DNA of 64,000 nucleotides. It comes from Streptomyces sp. NP160 (lineage in GTDB: Bacteria > Actinomycetota > Actinomycetes > Actinomycetales > Quadrisphaeraceae). Each line of letters opens with the position of its first letter. Within the stretch, counting starts at the first letter, position 1. The notes under the pieces are model-generated. The model worked only from the letters and a program-made list of their open reading frames with translations, was not told the DNA's origin and did no database searches. Made by a program: the position numbers and the translations under genes. Below, piece by piece: positions 8,064-16,939 of the stretch. The DNA is taken from contig NZ_VDMJ01000009.1 of the NCBI RefSeq assembly GCF_006335115.1, positions 1-64,000 on the forward strand. Direction: 5' to 3'.

Positions 8064-9322
8064 GCCGCCGGCTCCTGGACGACCGGCTCGGCGGACCGCC
8101 GGGCGCGACCGCGCCCCGCGGCGACCGCCGCTGCCAGGAGGACCGCCGCGGCGAACGCGAGCACGCCCGTCGCGTGGAGCGCGCCGTGGTGCTCGGCGAG
8201 CCACCCGGCCGCGGCCGCGCCGCTGCCCACGCCGACGACGATGCCGCTGCCGACCAGGGTCATGGCGGTGGCGCCGCTGGCGGCGGTGCTGCGCTCGGCG
8301 GCCATGGAGGTGATGGTGACCATGGCCGGCCCCACGGCCAGGCCGGCCAGCGCGGTGGCGGCCGCCAGGGCCAGCAGCGAGGGCGTCAGGGCCAGCGAGA
8401 CGGCCATCGTCGCGATGCCGACGAGGAGCACGCCCGCCGCGGTCGCCAGCCGCGCCGACAGCGAGACCCGCTCGGGCACCGCGACCATGGCCAGCGCGGT
8501 GAACGCCGACCCGACGCCCATGGCGGCCACCAGCAGCCCGCCCGCGCCGATGCTGCCGGCCTCCTGCGCGGCGGCTGTCAGCGTGGTCTGGCCGCCGCCG
8601 AAGAACAGGCCCATGCCCACCGCGGCGGCGATGACGACGGCGAGGCGGCGGAAGAGCTCACCGCTGGCGCGCGACCCGGTGCGCGCGCCGCCGCCGTCTG
8701 CGGCGGCGCTGCCCGTGGGCGTCGTCGCGCTGGGGTGCAGCGCGAAGGCCGGCACGGCGACCGCCACGAGCGCCGCCGCCACCAGCAGGGAGGTCGCCGG
8801 CGACCCCACGAGGGCCACCACACCGGCCAGGGCCGGGCCGAGGACGTAGGCCACCTCGTCGGCGGCGCTCTCCCCCGCCATCGCGGTGGGCACCAGCGCC
8901 GGGGTGCGCCGCATCCAGCGGGCGCGGGAGAAGGAGCCGATGGGCGGCATGGCGAACCCCGCCGCGAAGGTGGCCAGCAGGAGCAGGGGCACGGGCAGCA
9001 GCCCCGCGCCGGTGGCCACCACGAGCAGGGCGGCCACGTTGACCGCGGCGGCCGCCAGCAGCACCGGCCGCTGGCCGCCGCGGCGGGCGAGCCGGTCGGC
9101 GAGGGCGCCCAGGGTGGGGCCGCCGACGGCCTCGCCGACCGAGGTGGCGGCGGCCGCCAGGCCGCCCACCGCCACGGACCCGGTGCCCGAGGTGACCGCG
9201 GCCAGCACGGAGACCGGCACGAGCGTGATGGGCAGGCGCGCTGAGAAGGCGGTGACGAGGTAGGGGGTGCCGGCCGCCCGGTGCAGCTCTGCGTAGGGGG
9301 CGAAGGAGGCGGTGAGGCTCAC
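8060..9322 (-). CDS. Major facilitator superfamily transporter
   Basis: This 420-residue inner-membrane transporter has about twelve hydrophobic helices in two halves. Between helices 2 and 3 is GGPTLGALADRLARRGGQRP, matching the MFS loop motif. A hydrophilic central loop (about residues 190-225, TTPTGSAAADGGGARTGSR) separates the halves. The substrate cannot be told; general resemblance is to drug/sugar efflux-type MFS of actinomycetes. GTG 9322 (VSLTASFAPYAELHR) is the start nearest the first helix. Its stop overlaps the start of rsmD by four bases, so rsmD is probably read from the same transcript. Confidence 0.88.
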   Translation of the reverse strand: MSLTASFAPYAELHRAAGTPYLVTAFSARLPITLVPVSVLAAVTSGTGSVAVGGLAAAATSVGEAVGGPTLGALADRLARRGGQRPVLLAAAAVNVAALLVVATGAGLLPVPLLLLATFAAGFAMPPIGSFSRARWMRRTPALVPTAMAGESAADEVAYVLGPALAGVVALVGSPATSLLVAAALVAVAVPAFALHPSATTPTGSAAADGGGARTGSRASGELFRRLAVVIAAAVGMGLFFGGGQTTLTAAAQEAGSIGAGGLLVAAMGVGSAFTALAMVAVPERVSLSARLATAAGVLLVGIATMAVSLALTPSLLALAAATALAGLAVGPAMVTITSMAAERSTAASGATAMTLVGSGIVVGVGSGAAAAGWLAEHHGALHATGVLAFAAAVLLAAAVAAGRGRARRSAEPVVQEPAA

Positions 9323-9429
9323 GAGACGTGCTCCAAGGGACGTGTGCGCCTCCCCACCACAGGACGCACGGATCCCTGAGCTTCTGTCGAGGACATCGTA
9401 GGGCGCACCGACCGCTGCGGCCAGCAGGT

Positions 9430-11721
9430 TCAGCCGCGCTCGACGAAGGCCTCGCGCTCCTCGAGCCGCTCGAGCGCCTCCCTCACGCGGGGGGCGTCGG
9501 TGAGCTCGGGGTCGAACGCGACGAGGTCGCTGGCGTAGCGGCGGGCGCGGGTGATGAGGTCCTCGTTGCCGAGCACCCTGAGGTACCGCAGCGAGGAGTT
9601 GTTGCGACCCGACTGCGCGGCGCCCAGCACGTCGCCCTCCCGGCGGGACGCGAGGTCGAGGTCGGCCACGGCGAAGCCGTCGGTGGTCTCGGCGAAGCTC
9701 TTCAGGCGCCCCAGGCCCGCCTCGTCCTCCTGCGCCCCGGTCATGAGCAGGCACAGGCCCGGCTGGTCGCCCCGGCCGACGCGCCCGCGCAGCTGGTGCA
9801 GCTGGGACAGGCCGAACCGCTCCGCGTCGACGATGACCATCACCGTGGCCCCGGGGACGTCGACGCCGACCTCCACGACGGTGGTCGCCACGAGGACGTC
9901 GAGCTCCCCGGCGGCGAAGGAGCGCATGGCGGCGTCCTTGTCGTCCGGGCGCATCCGCCCGTGGAGCGTGCCGAGGCGCAGCCCCGCCAGCTCGGGCCGG
10001 GCCCGCAGCTCGGCCAGGACCTCGTAGAGCGCACGCGGGGGGCGGCGGCCCTCCTCGTCCTCGCCCGGGGCCCCGCCGAAGAGCTGCCCCTCCTCCCCGC
10101 CGGGCTGGGAGCGCTCGGCGCGCTCACCGGGGTCGGGCGCGGACAGCACGCCCTCGTCGTCGTCCTCCGCGCCCTCCCCGATGCGGGGGCAGACCACGTA
10201 CACCTGGTGGCCGGCGTCCGCGGCCTCCCGGACGCGCTGCCAGCACCTGTCGACGTAGTTCTCGCGCCAGTCGGGCACCACCGCGGTGGTGATGCCCTGA
10301 CGGCCGGCGGGCAGCTCGGTGAGCGTGGAGACCTCGAGGTCCCCGAAGACCGTCATCGCCACGGTGCGTGGGATGGGCGTGGCCGTCATGACGAGCACGT
10401 GGGGCGGCACGCCGGACTTGGCGCGCAGCGCGTCGCGCTGCTCCACCCCGAAGCGGTGCTGCTCGTCGACGACGACGAGACCGAGGTCGTAGAAGTCGAC
10501 GGCGTCCTGCAGCAGCGCGTGGGTGCCGATGACGATGCCCGCGTCCCCACTGGCGACGTCGAGCAGCGCCGCCCGCCGGTCGGCCGTGGACTGGGAGCCC
10601 GTGAGGAGGCGGACCTGGACCTGCGGGCCTCCGCTGACCGCTCCCCCGAGCAGCCCGTGGGCCGCGAGCGGGCCGAGCATCCGCGTCAGCGAGCGGACGT
10701 GCTGCTGGGCGAGCACCTCCGTGGGCGCCAGCAGCGCGCACTGGGCGCCGGCGTCGACCACCTGGAGCATCGCCCGCAGCGCCACCACCGTCTTGCCCGA
10801 GCCGACCTCGCCCTGCAGCAGCCGGTTCATCGGGGAGGTGCGCGACAGGTCGGCGCTCAGCGCGCCTCCCACCTCCTGCTGCCCGGCGGTCAGCTCGAAC
10901 GGCAGGGAGGCGTCGAAGGCGGCCAGCAGGCCGCCGTCGCGAGCCGGGTAGGGCGTGGCGGGGAGGACGGCGAGGGCCGCGCGGCGCCTGGCCAGGGCCA
11001 CCTGCGTCACGTAGGCCTCCTCGAGCTCGAAGTGCCGGCGCCCGCGGGGCGGCTGCTCGAGGTCGGTGGGGCGGTGCAGGTGGAGCAGGGCGTCGAGCTT
11101 GCCGGGCACCTGCTCGAGGTCGCGCACGCCCGAGGGCAGGACGTCGGGCACGTCCTCGGGGGTGAGCGTGTCCAGCACGGTGGCGACGGCCTTGGCCGTC
11201 TTCCAGCTGGGGAGGTTCTTGAAGGCGGGGTAGACGGGGATGACCTCGTCGGCGCGGGCTCGCAGCGCGTCGGCGTCGGTCGCCATGACGGTGTCGAGGT
11301 CCCCGGGGAGGAGCTCGTACTCGGGGTGCACCAGCTGCAGGCGGCCGCGGTAGCTCTGGACCTTGCCGGAGAACATCGCCGCCTTCCCCCACTTCAGGCG
11401 GCCCTGGTGGTAGGCGACCTGGTTGGTGCGCCCGAAGAACGCCAGCGACAGCTCGTCGCGGCCGTCGGTGACCACCACCTCGACCATCATCCCGCCGCGC
11501 TGCCGCAGCGGGCGGGTGCTGGTGCGCACCACCTCGGCGACGACGGTCGCGTCCTCGCCCTCCACCAGCTGCGACAGCGGGGTCAGCTCTCCGCGCCGGT
11601 AGTAGCGGCGCGGGAGCACGAGGACGAGCTCGCCCGCGGTGGTGACACCGTGGGTCTTGGCGAAGACCTGGGCGTTCTTGTCACCCAGCTCCTTCTTGAG
11701 CGGCGACGACAGCCGGGACAC
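9430..11721 (-). CDS. recG: ATP-dependent DNA helicase RecG
   Basis: RecG remodels stalled replication forks and branch-migrates recombination intermediates. The roughly 763-residue protein has an N-terminal wedge/OB region ([15 protein letters not shown]). Walker [16 protein letters not shown], the DEQH box [10 protein letters not shown] and motif [11 protein letters not shown] follow. Helicase domain 2 includes [18 protein letters not shown] and [16 protein letters not shown] 40-residue acidic/Arg insertion (residues near [20 protein letters not shown]) is unusual. GTG 11721 ([13 protein letters not shown]) was chosen because RecG proteins begin this way and CAGTCT ends seven bases upstream; GTG 11751 would add ten residues. 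It is divergent from rpmB. Confidence 0.96.
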   Translation of the reverse strand: MSRLSSPLKKELGDKNAQVFAKTHGVTTAGELVLVLPRRYYRRGELTPLSQLVEGEDATVVAEVVRTSTRPLRQRGGMMVEVVVTDGRDELSLAFFGRTNQVAYHQGRLKWGKAAMFSGKVQSYRGRLQLVHPEYELLPGDLDTVMATDADALRARADEVIPVYPAFKNLPSWKTAKAVATVLDTLTPEDVPDVLPSGVRDLEQVPGKLDALLHLHRPTDLEQPPRGRRHFELEEAYVTQVALARRRAALAVLPATPYPARDGGLLAAFDASLPFELTAGQQEVGGALSADLSRTSPMNRLLQGEVGSGKTVVALRAMLQVVDAGAQCALLAPTEVLAQQHVRSLTRMLGPLAAHGLLGGAVSGGPQVQVRLLTGSQSTADRRAALLDVASGDAGIVIGTHALLQDAVDFYDLGLVVVDEQHRFGVEQRDALRAKSGVPPHVLVMTATPIPRTVAMTVFGDLEVSTLTELPAGRQGITTAVVPDWRENYVDRCWQRVREAADAGHQVYVVCPRIGEGAEDDDEGVLSAPDPGERAERSQPGGEEGQLFGGAPGEDEEGRRPPRALYEVLAELRARPELAGLRLGTLHGRMRPDDKDAAMRSFAAGELDVLVATTVVEVGVDVPGATVMVIVDAERFGLSQLHQLRGRVGRGDQPGLCLLMTGAQEDEAGLGRLKSFAETTDGFAVADLDLASRREGDVLGAAQSGRNNSSLRYLRVLGNEDLITRARRYASDLVAFDPELTDAPRVREALERLEEREAFVERG

Positions 11722-11891
11722 GGGTGCCAGACTGCCAGCGACCCCCGACACCGGCGGAGCCGGTCGAGAGCACCCGCCGGTTTCGGCTACTCTTGACCGT
11801 CCGCTGGGCGCGCGCAGCCCTGCCGTCGGTCATCCGGCGCCAGCTGCCCCCCGGCCGAGGAAGACGCCTTCGAGATCACTGGAGTAGAGCT

Positions 11892-12080
11892 GTGGCTGCC
11901 ACCTGCGACGTCTGCGGCAAGGGCCCTGGGTTCGGCCACGCCATCTCCCACTCGCACCGCCGCACGAAGCGCCGCTTCGACCCGAACATCCAGCGCGTGC
12001 GCACCCTGGAGAACGGCGTGACCCCCAAGCGCGTCAACGTGTGCACTTCCTGCCTGAAGGCCGGCAAGGTCACCCGCTGA
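11892..12080 (+). CDS. rpmB: 50S ribosomal protein bL28
   Basis: This 62-residue ribosomal protein reads [20 protein letters not shown] at the start, then [17 protein letters not shown], then [12 protein letters not shown]. The CxxC pairs (CDVC and CTSC) make it the zinc-binding form of L28. GTG 11892 is preceded by GGAG at 11881. It is divergent from recG and followed by a clear hairpin terminator. Confidence 0.97.
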   Translation: MAATCDVCGKGPGFGHAISHSHRRTKRRFDPNIQRVRTLENGVTPKRVNVCTSCLKAGKVTR

Positions 12081-12106
12081 ACCACCCCGCGGCCTGAGCC
12101 GCACCC

Positions 12107-12142
12107 GCAGCGCCCGCCCGGCTCCGGCCCGGCGGGCGCTGC
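12107..12142 (+). terminator. Terminator hairpin after rpmB
   Basis: Twelve-base arms GCAGCGCCCGCC (12107-12118) and GGCGGGCGCTGC (12131-12142) flank a 12-base loop. It lies 27 bases past the rpmB stop and 15 bases before the end of convergent soxR, so it may serve both. No T-run follows, as is common in actinobacteria. Confidence 0.75.
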
Positions 12143-12157
12143 TGCGTCCACGGCGCC

Positions 12158-12646
12158 TCACACAGCGCCGTCGGCACCGTCGGGGCTGTCGGACCCGACG
12201 GCGTCGGGCAGCACCCGCACCGGCCCGCGGGCCCCTCGACCGAGGGCGTCGTCGGGGTTGGACAGGCCGCAGGAGTCCATCGACAGGCAGCCGCAGCCGA
12301 TGCACCCCTCCAGCTGCGCCTCCAGCGCCTCGATGGCGCGCCGGCGCCGGGCGAGGTCCTCGCGCCAGCTTTCCGAGACGCGCGCCCACTCGGCGCGCGT
12401 GGGCGCGCGGTCGGGCGGGAGGTCGGCCAGGGCGGCCGCCACGTCGTCCAGCGGGACCCCGATCCGGCGGGCGATGACCAGCAGCGACACCCGGCGCAGC
12501 ATGTGGCGCGGGTAGCGGCGGTGTCCGCTGGGAGCGCGTCGGGAGGCGATGAGCCCGCGCCGCTCGTAGTAGTGCAGCGCCGAGACCGCCACGCCGGTGC
12601 GCCGGCTCACCTCCCCCACCGAGAGCAGGTCCTCCGGCGCGGCCAC
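12158..12646 (-). CDS. soxR: Redox-sensitive MerR-family regulator SoxR
   Basis: This 162-residue transcription factor senses redox-cycling compounds through a [2Fe-2S] cluster. The MerR helix-turn-helix is LLSVGEVSRRTGVAVSALHY, followed by YERRGLIASRRAPSGHRRY. The cluster motif CIGCGCLSMDSC (CX2CXCX5C) lies near residue 120. GTG 12646 was chosen because AGGAGG sits five bases upstream; GTG 12652 overlaps the Shine-Dalgarno sequence. It is divergent from a superoxide dismutase gene whose promoter contains a SoxR-box-like dyad, so sod regulation and autoregulation are likely. Confidence 0.95.
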   Translation of the reverse strand: MAAPEDLLSVGEVSRRTGVAVSALHYYERRGLIASRRAPSGHRRYPRHMLRRVSLLVIARRIGVPLDDVAAALADLPPDRAPTRAEWARVSESWREDLARRRRAIEALEAQLEGCIGCGCLSMDSCGLSNPDDALGRGARGPVRVLPDAVGSDSPDGADGAV

Positions 12647-12667
12647 GGCCACCTCCTGTGCTCCACC

Positions 12668-12698
12668 TTGACCTCGAGCGAGGTTGAGGTCGCAGGAT
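12668..12698 (+). promoter_or_regulatory. sod promoter with SoxR box in a 19-base spacer
   Basis: TTGACC (12668-12673), a 19-base spacer, then CAGGAT (12693-12698) ends six bases before the sod ATG. The spacer region contains CCTCGAGCGAGGTTGAGG (12672-12689), which agrees with the E. coli soxS box CCTCAAGTTAACTTGAGG at 13 of 18 positions. It starts at the same place relative to the -35. The over-long spacer is the hallmark of MerR-family-activated promoters. A larger dyad (12665-12690) surrounds it. CAGGAT could also supply AGGA as a weak Shine-Dalgarno sequence. Confidence 0.75.
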
Positions 12699-12704
12699 CG
12701 TGAC

Positions 12705-13337
12705 ATGGCCCCCTACTCCCTGCCGGACCTGCCCTACGACTACACCGCTCTCGAGCCGCACATCAGCGGCGCGATCATGCAGCTGCACCACGACAAGCAC
12801 CACGCCACCTACGTGGCCGGCGCCAACACCGCCCTGGAGCAGATGGCCGAGGCCCGCGAGAAGGACAGCTTCGGCTCCATCACCGGGCTGGAGAAGAACC
12901 TCGCCTTCAACCTCGGCGGGCACATCAACCACTCGATCTTCTGGCCCAGCATGTCCCCCGACGGCGGCGACAAGCCCGTCGGGGACCTGGCCGCCGCCAT
13001 CGACGAGTTCTTCGGCTCCTTCGACGGCTTCCGCGCCCACTTCACCGCCAACGCCCTCGGCATCCAGGGCTCCGGCTGGTCCATCCTCGCCTGGGACTCC
13101 GTCGGCCAGCGCCTGGTGATCGTGCAGCTGTACGACCAGCAGGGCAACGTGCCCGTGACCCTCGTGCCGGTGCTCATGCTCGACATGTGGGAGCACGCGT
13201 TCTACCTGGACTACAGAAACGTCAAGCCCGACTACGTCAAGGCCTGGTGGAACATCGTCAACTGGGCCGACGTCGCCGCCCGCTTCGAGGCCGCCCGCAC
13301 CGGGACCTCCGGACTGGTCGTCCCGGTGGCCCCGTGA
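12705..13337 (+). CDS. sodA: Superoxide dismutase, Fe/Mn type
   Basis: This 210-residue cytoplasmic enzyme dismutates superoxide to oxygen and hydrogen peroxide. It begins [20 protein letters not shown]. Metal ligands are the first His in the [13 protein letters not shown] segment, the His in NHSIFW, and Asp and His in [11 protein letters not shown]. Active-site surroundings [10 protein letters not shown] are typical. Whether the metal is Mn or Fe cannot be settled by eye. The gene probably makes a leaderless or near-leaderless mRNA. Its stop overlaps the start of a flavin reductase gene, so both share the SoxR-box promoter. Confidence 0.96.
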   Translation: MAPYSLPDLPYDYTALEPHISGAIMQLHHDKHHATYVAGANTALEQMAEAREKDSFGSITGLEKNLAFNLGGHINHSIFWPSMSPDGGDKPVGDLAAAIDEFFGSFDGFRAHFTANALGIQGSGWSILAWDSVGQRLVIVQLYDQQGNVPVTLVPVLMLDMWEHAFYLDYRNVKPDYVKAWWNIVNWADVAARFEAARTGTSGLVVPVAP

Positions 13338-13846
13338 CCGTCCTGCGCCCGGTCCCGGTGGAGGGCTCGGACGCGGTCCGGGCCGCCTTCTCCCGCTACC
13401 CGACGGGCGTGGCCGTGCTGGCGGCCGTCGTGGACGGGGAGCCCACCGCGGTGGTGGCCTCGTCGTTCCAGGTGGGGATCTCCCTCGACCCTCCGCTGGT
13501 GCTCTTCGCCGTGATGCACGGCTCGCGCAGCTGGAGCCGGCTCGCCGGGGCGCCGGTGATCGGGGCCTCGGTGCTGGGCGCCGGCCAGGGGCCGCTGGCC
13601 CGCCAGCTCGCCGCGAAGGACGTCGGGGCGAGGTTCACCGGCGTGCCCGTGCGGACGGCCGCGAGCGGCGCGCTGCGCGTCGAGGGCGGACCCGTGTGGA
13701 TGGAGTGCACCGTGCACGACACCGTCACCGCCGGAGACCACGACGTCGTGCTGCTGCGCGTGCGCGCGCTCGTGCACGAGGACGACGCGGCACCGCTCGT
13801 GTGGCACGCCTCGACGTTCGGCACGACGTCGATGACCGCCGCCTGA
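13334..13846 (+). CDS. Flavin reductase family protein
   Basis: This 170-residue FMN-binding split-barrel protein of the HpaC/flavin reductase group uses NAD(P)H to reduce flavin, often for a monooxygenase partner. Seen are [14 protein letters not shown] near the start, [19 protein letters not shown] (the flavin-phosphate-binding strand-loop) and [20 protein letters not shown] near the end. GTG 13334 forms a GTGA overlap with the sod stop, so translation is coupled. No monooxygenase gene is next to it. Co-expression with sod suggests a link to redox stress. Confidence 0.88.
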   Translation: MTVLRPVPVEGSDAVRAAFSRYPTGVAVLAAVVDGEPTAVVASSFQVGISLDPPLVLFAVMHGSRSWSRLAGAPVIGASVLGAGQGPLARQLAAKDVGARFTGVPVRTAASGALRVEGGPVWMECTVHDTVTAGDHDVVLLRVRALVHEDDAAPLVWHASTFGTTSMTAA

Positions 13847-13872
13847 GCGCGGCAGGGGCGCGCGCACCACGG

Positions 13873-14907
13873 TCAGGCGTAGACGTCCCAGCCGCCGGCC
13901 ACCTCGTCGTCGCCGTTCACGGTGACCGCCGGCCACCCCTCGCGCACGGGCAGGACCTCACCGATCCGCACGAAGGGCGCGGGCAGCCCGTGCTCGGCGA
14001 CCTCGGGCGGGAAGGTGGCCAGCAGGGCGTGGTCCTCCCCGCCGCCGCGGACCCAGCCGCGCGCGAGCTGCTGCCCGCCGTCCTCGCCCGCCAGGCGTCG
14101 GGCGGCGGGCAGCAGCTCTGCGACGTGCTGGTCCTCCCACCAGGAGTCGACGTCGAGGTGGACGCAGGAGGCGGCGGCGAGCCGGGCGCCGTCCACCCCG
14201 AGACCGTCGCTGACGTCGAGCATCGCCGTCGCGCCGGCCAGCGCGGCCGCCGGACCGGCCTCCACGGGCGGCACGGGGCTGCGGTGGGCCGCGAGCAGCT
14301 CCGGCGCCACCTCCTCGGCCAGCTCCGGACCGCCGGCCAGCAGCAGCGCCAGCCCGGCTCCCGAGCGGCCCACCGCCCCCGCGAGCGCCAGCACGTCACC
14401 GGGGCGGGCGCCGCTGCGCAGGACGGGCGCACGGCCCTCGAGGTCACCGAGGGCCGTGATGGACACCAGCAGCTCCGAGGAGCCCGAGAGGTCGCCGCCG
14501 ACCACGGACGTGCCCCACCGCTCGCACGCCGCCGCGGTGCCGCGTCCGAGGTCCTCGAGCCACGTCACGGGGGTCGCCGGTGGAGCCCCCACCGTGAGCA
14601 GCAGCCCGGTGGGCACCGCGCCCATCGCGGCGAGGTCGGCGAGGTTCTGCGCCACGGCCTTGGCTCCCACGTCGGCGCCGGAGGACCAGTCGGTGCGGAA
14701 GTCGCGGTGCTCGACGAGCAGGTCGGTCGTGGCCACCACCCGGGCGTCCGGGGCGGAGACCACGGCGGCGTCGTCACCGGGTCCGAGCAGCGGCGCCGCG
14801 CCAGCCGGCCCGCCGGCCGCGAGAGCCGCCAGCAGGCGTGCGAGCACCTCGCCCTCACCCGCCGCGCCGACCGTCCCCGGTGTGCGGTCCGGTCCCCTGC
14901 TCACCAC
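13873..14907 (-). CDS. thiL: Thiamine-monophosphate kinase
   Basis: ThiL phosphorylates thiamine monophosphate to the active cofactor thiamine diphosphate. The 344-residue protein has the N-terminal GPGDDAAVV and VVATTDLLVEHRDF motifs with metal-binding Asp residues. AKAVAQNLADLAAMGAVPTG follows, then the glycine-rich VVGGDLSGSS and AMLDVSDGLGVDGARLA motifs, and GGGEDHALLATFP near the end. GTG 14907 is supported by TACCTT ending six bases upstream. The start lies only 25 bases from the divergent Lrp-type gene. Confidence 0.95.
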   Translation of the reverse strand: MVSRGPDRTPGTVGAAGEGEVLARLLAALAAGGPAGAAPLLGPGDDAAVVSAPDARVVATTDLLVEHRDFRTDWSSGADVGAKAVAQNLADLAAMGAVPTGLLLTVGAPPATPVTWLEDLGRGTAAACERWGTSVVGGDLSGSSELLVSITALGDLEGRAPVLRSGARPGDVLALAGAVGRSGAGLALLLAGGPELAEEVAPELLAAHRSPVPPVEAGPAAALAGATAMLDVSDGLGVDGARLAAASCVHLDVDSWWEDQHVAELLPAARRLAGEDGGQQLARGWVRGGGEDHALLATFPPEVAEHGLPAPFVRIGEVLPVREGWPAVTVNGDDEVAGGWDVYA

Positions 14908-14932
14908 CCGTGGAAGGTAGCGTGACCGTTCC
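14908..14932. promoter_or_regulatory. Overlapping divergent -10 elements of thiL and the RAM-domain gene
   Basis: Only 25 bases separate the two GTG codons. The minus-strand -10 TACCTT occupies 14914-14919 and the plus-strand -10 TAGCGT occupies 14918-14923, so they overlap by two bases. They end 6 and 9 bases from their respective start codons. Both -35 regions must therefore lie inside the opposite gene, and the two promoters should compete. Confidence 0.55.
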
Positions 14933-15220
14933 GTGACCACCGCCGGCGAGGGCGCCGGTGGCGCGGGTGTGGGAGGTGCTGCGGACGTGGTCGAGGCGTA
15001 CGTGCTGGTGCAGACCGAGGTCGGCCGGGCCGACCAGGTCGCGTCGGCGCTCGCCGAGCTCGACGGCGTGCTCGCCGCCGACGCGGTCACCGGCCCCTAC
15101 GACGTGGTGGTCCACGTCGGCGCCCGCCCCGTGGACGACCTCGGCGCGCTGGTCCTCGGCCAGATCGCGGTGGTCCCGGGGATCGTGAGGACGGTCACGT
15201 GCACCGTCATGCGTGAATGA
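14933..15220 (+). CDS. Stand-alone Lrp/AsnC ligand-binding (RAM) domain protein
   Basis: This 95-residue protein has the AsnC/Lrp effector-binding fold: VEAYVLVQTEVGRADQVASA, then ADAVTGPYDVVVHVGARPVD, then VVPGIVRTVTCTVMRE. No helix-turn-helix precedes it, so it cannot bind DNA in the usual way and may sense a small ligand or pair with a full-length Lrp protein. The first 20 residues are Gly/Ala-rich. Its end overlaps the DUF3515 gene by eight bases. Confidence 0.9.
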   Translation: MTTAGEGAGGAGVGGAADVVEAYVLVQTEVGRADQVASALAELDGVLAADAVTGPYDVVVHVGARPVDDLGALVLGQIAVVPGIVRTVTCTVMRE

Positions 15221-15731
15221 CGGTGTGCGCTCCCGCTCGCTCCGCCTGACCGCTGCCGCCCTCGTCGTCGTCCCGCTGGTGTCCGCGGGGCTGGCGGGCT
15301 GCGTGAGCGCGGTGGGCGTGGAGCCCGCGCCCGGGGGCTACAGCCAGCTGTGCTCGCAGGTGTACACGGCGCTGCCGGACAGCGTCGCCGGCCTGCAGCG
15401 GCGGGAGACGACGGCGCAGGGGGCGGCGGCCTGGAGCGGCGTCCCGACCGGCAGCAGCGACGGCCGGGAGGTCACCGTGGTGCTGCGCTGCGGTGTCGAC
15501 CAGCTGAGCGCGCTCGACACCGCGGGGGGCTGCCAGGCGGTGGAGGGCGACGGCGCCGCGGTGGACTGGATCCCGGCGGACGACGGCGACGGGCGCACCA
15601 CCTGGACCACCTACGGGCGCGAGCCGGCCGTCTCGCTGCAGATGCCGGCTGACGCCTCGGTGACGAGCGCCGTGCCGCAGGAGGTGGCCAGTGCGGTCTC
15701 GATCATCGAGCAGACCGCCGTCTGCTCCTAG
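15213..15731 (+). CDS. DUF3515 family lipoprotein
   Basis: This 172-residue protein has a lipoprotein signal: basic start MNDGVRSRSLRL, hydrophobic core AAALVVVPLV and lipobox SAGLAGC with Cys30. The mature part has YSQLCSQVYTALPDSVAGLQ and VVLRCGVDQL, with further Cys residues that could form disulfides. DUF3515 is an actinobacterial family of unknown function usually found beside thiL and ddl, as here. The start overlaps the upstream RAM gene, and the end overlaps the ddl stop by four bases on the other strand. Confidence 0.9.
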   Translation: MNDGVRSRSLRLTAAALVVVPLVSAGLAGCVSAVGVEPAPGGYSQLCSQVYTALPDSVAGLQRRETTAQGAAAWSGVPTGSSDGREVTVVLRCGVDQLSALDTAGGCQAVEGDGAAVDWIPADDGDGRTTWTTYGREPAVSLQMPADASVTSAVPQEVASAVSIIEQTAVCS

Positions 15732-16879
15732 CGCAGGCCGGTGGGCCGGGCCAGCGCCAGGCGCAGCACCCGGTCGAGCAGCTGCGGGTAGGCCAGCCCC
15801 GACGCCGCCCACAGCCGCGGGAACATCGACGAGGCGGTGAACCCGGGCATGGTGTTGACCTCGTTGACCAGCAGCTCGCCGTCGGCGGTGAGGAACAGGT
15901 CCACGCGCGCCAGGCCCTCGGCACCCACGGCGGTGAAGACCTCCAGCGCCAGCGCGCGGGCGCGGTCGGAGACCTCCTCGGGCAGGTCCGCGGGACTGTC
16001 GAGGCGCACGGCGCCGTCGTCGAGGTACTTGGCCTCGAAGTCGTAGAAGTCGCGCCCGGCGCCGACGACCACCTCGCCGACCACGGACGCCCGGGGCACG
16101 GCGCGCACGGCGCCGCCGGGGACCTCGACGAGCTCGGACAGCACGCCGACCTCCACCTCGCGCGGGGAGGCGACGGCGGCCTCGACGACGACCTTCGGGT
16201 CGTGGGAGGTGGCCAGCTGGACGGCGGCGGCGAGCTCCTCCGGACCCGACACCTTGGAGACGCCCATGCTCGAGCCGGCGCGCGAGGGCTTGACGAACAC
16301 CGGCCAGCCCAGCGCCGCAACGCGCTGCTCGCAGGCGGCGCGGTCGGCCCCCCACTGCCCCGGCAGCAGCGTCACCCACGGCCCGACGGGCAGGCCGGCG
16401 GCGGCCAGCACGGTGCGGGTGAAGCCCTTGTCCATCGACAGCGCCGAGGCGAGCACGCCGGAACCGGCGTACCGCACGTCGCCGAGCTCGAGCAGGCCCT
16501 GCAGGGTGCCGTCCTCGCCGTAGGGGCCGTGCAGCAGCGGGAGGACGACGTCGACGTCGCCCAGCTCCCGCGGCGGCGCACCGGGCTCGCTGACGCGCAG
16601 GGCGCGGTCGTCGGTGGCCACCGGCACCAGCACGCCGGGGCCGTCGTCCGCGCCGACCTCGGGCAGCGGCGCGCCCTCGCGGATGGACCAGCGCGCGGGG
16701 TCGTCGTCGACGAGCACCCAGTGCCCGCTCGGGGTGACGCCCACGGGGACGACGTCCCACTGCGACCTGTCCAGGGAGGCGAGCACTCCGGCGGCCGTGG
16801 CGCAGCTGATGGCGTGCTCGCTGGACCGCCCTCCGAAGACGACGGCCACCCGGGGACGCTCGCGCTGCGGCTCGGCCAT
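15728..16879 (-). CDS. ddl: D-alanine--D-alanine ligase
   Basis: Ddl joins two D-alanines for peptidoglycan precursor synthesis. The 383-residue ATP-grasp enzyme has VAVVFGGRSSEHAISCATA at the start, LLHGPYGEDGTLQGLLEL, KPSRAGSSMGVSKV for ATP binding and FYDFEAKYLDDG for the omega loop. EVNTMPGFTASSMFPRL closes the site. The omega-loop Tyr supports D-Ala-D-Ala rather than D-Ala-D-Lac specificity. The ATG at 16879 has TAGGGT ending eight bases upstream and no Shine-Dalgarno sequence. Confidence 0.96.
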   Translation of the reverse strand: MAEPQRERPRVAVVFGGRSSEHAISCATAAGVLASLDRSQWDVVPVGVTPSGHWVLVDDDPARWSIREGAPLPEVGADDGPGVLVPVATDDRALRVSEPGAPPRELGDVDVVLPLLHGPYGEDGTLQGLLELGDVRYAGSGVLASALSMDKGFTRTVLAAAGLPVGPWVTLLPGQWGADRAACEQRVAALGWPVFVKPSRAGSSMGVSKVSGPEELAAAVQLATSHDPKVVVEAAVASPREVEVGVLSELVEVPGGAVRAVPRASVVGEVVVGAGRDFYDFEAKYLDDGAVRLDSPADLPEEVSDRARALALEVFTAVGAEGLARVDLFLTADGELLVNEVNTMPGFTASSMFPRLWAASGLAYPQLLDRVLRLALARPTGLR

Positions 16880-16939
16880 GGCCAGCGACCCTAGCCGCCG
16901 ACCTGTCCCGCCCCGCCGGCCGCCGCCTAGCCTGGCCGG

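Noticed and set aside
9322-9429. Possible promoter TACGAT upstream of the MFS gene.
   Set aside because: The hexamer lies too far from the start and no -35 or dyad supports it. The 107-base gap otherwise shows nothing distinctive.
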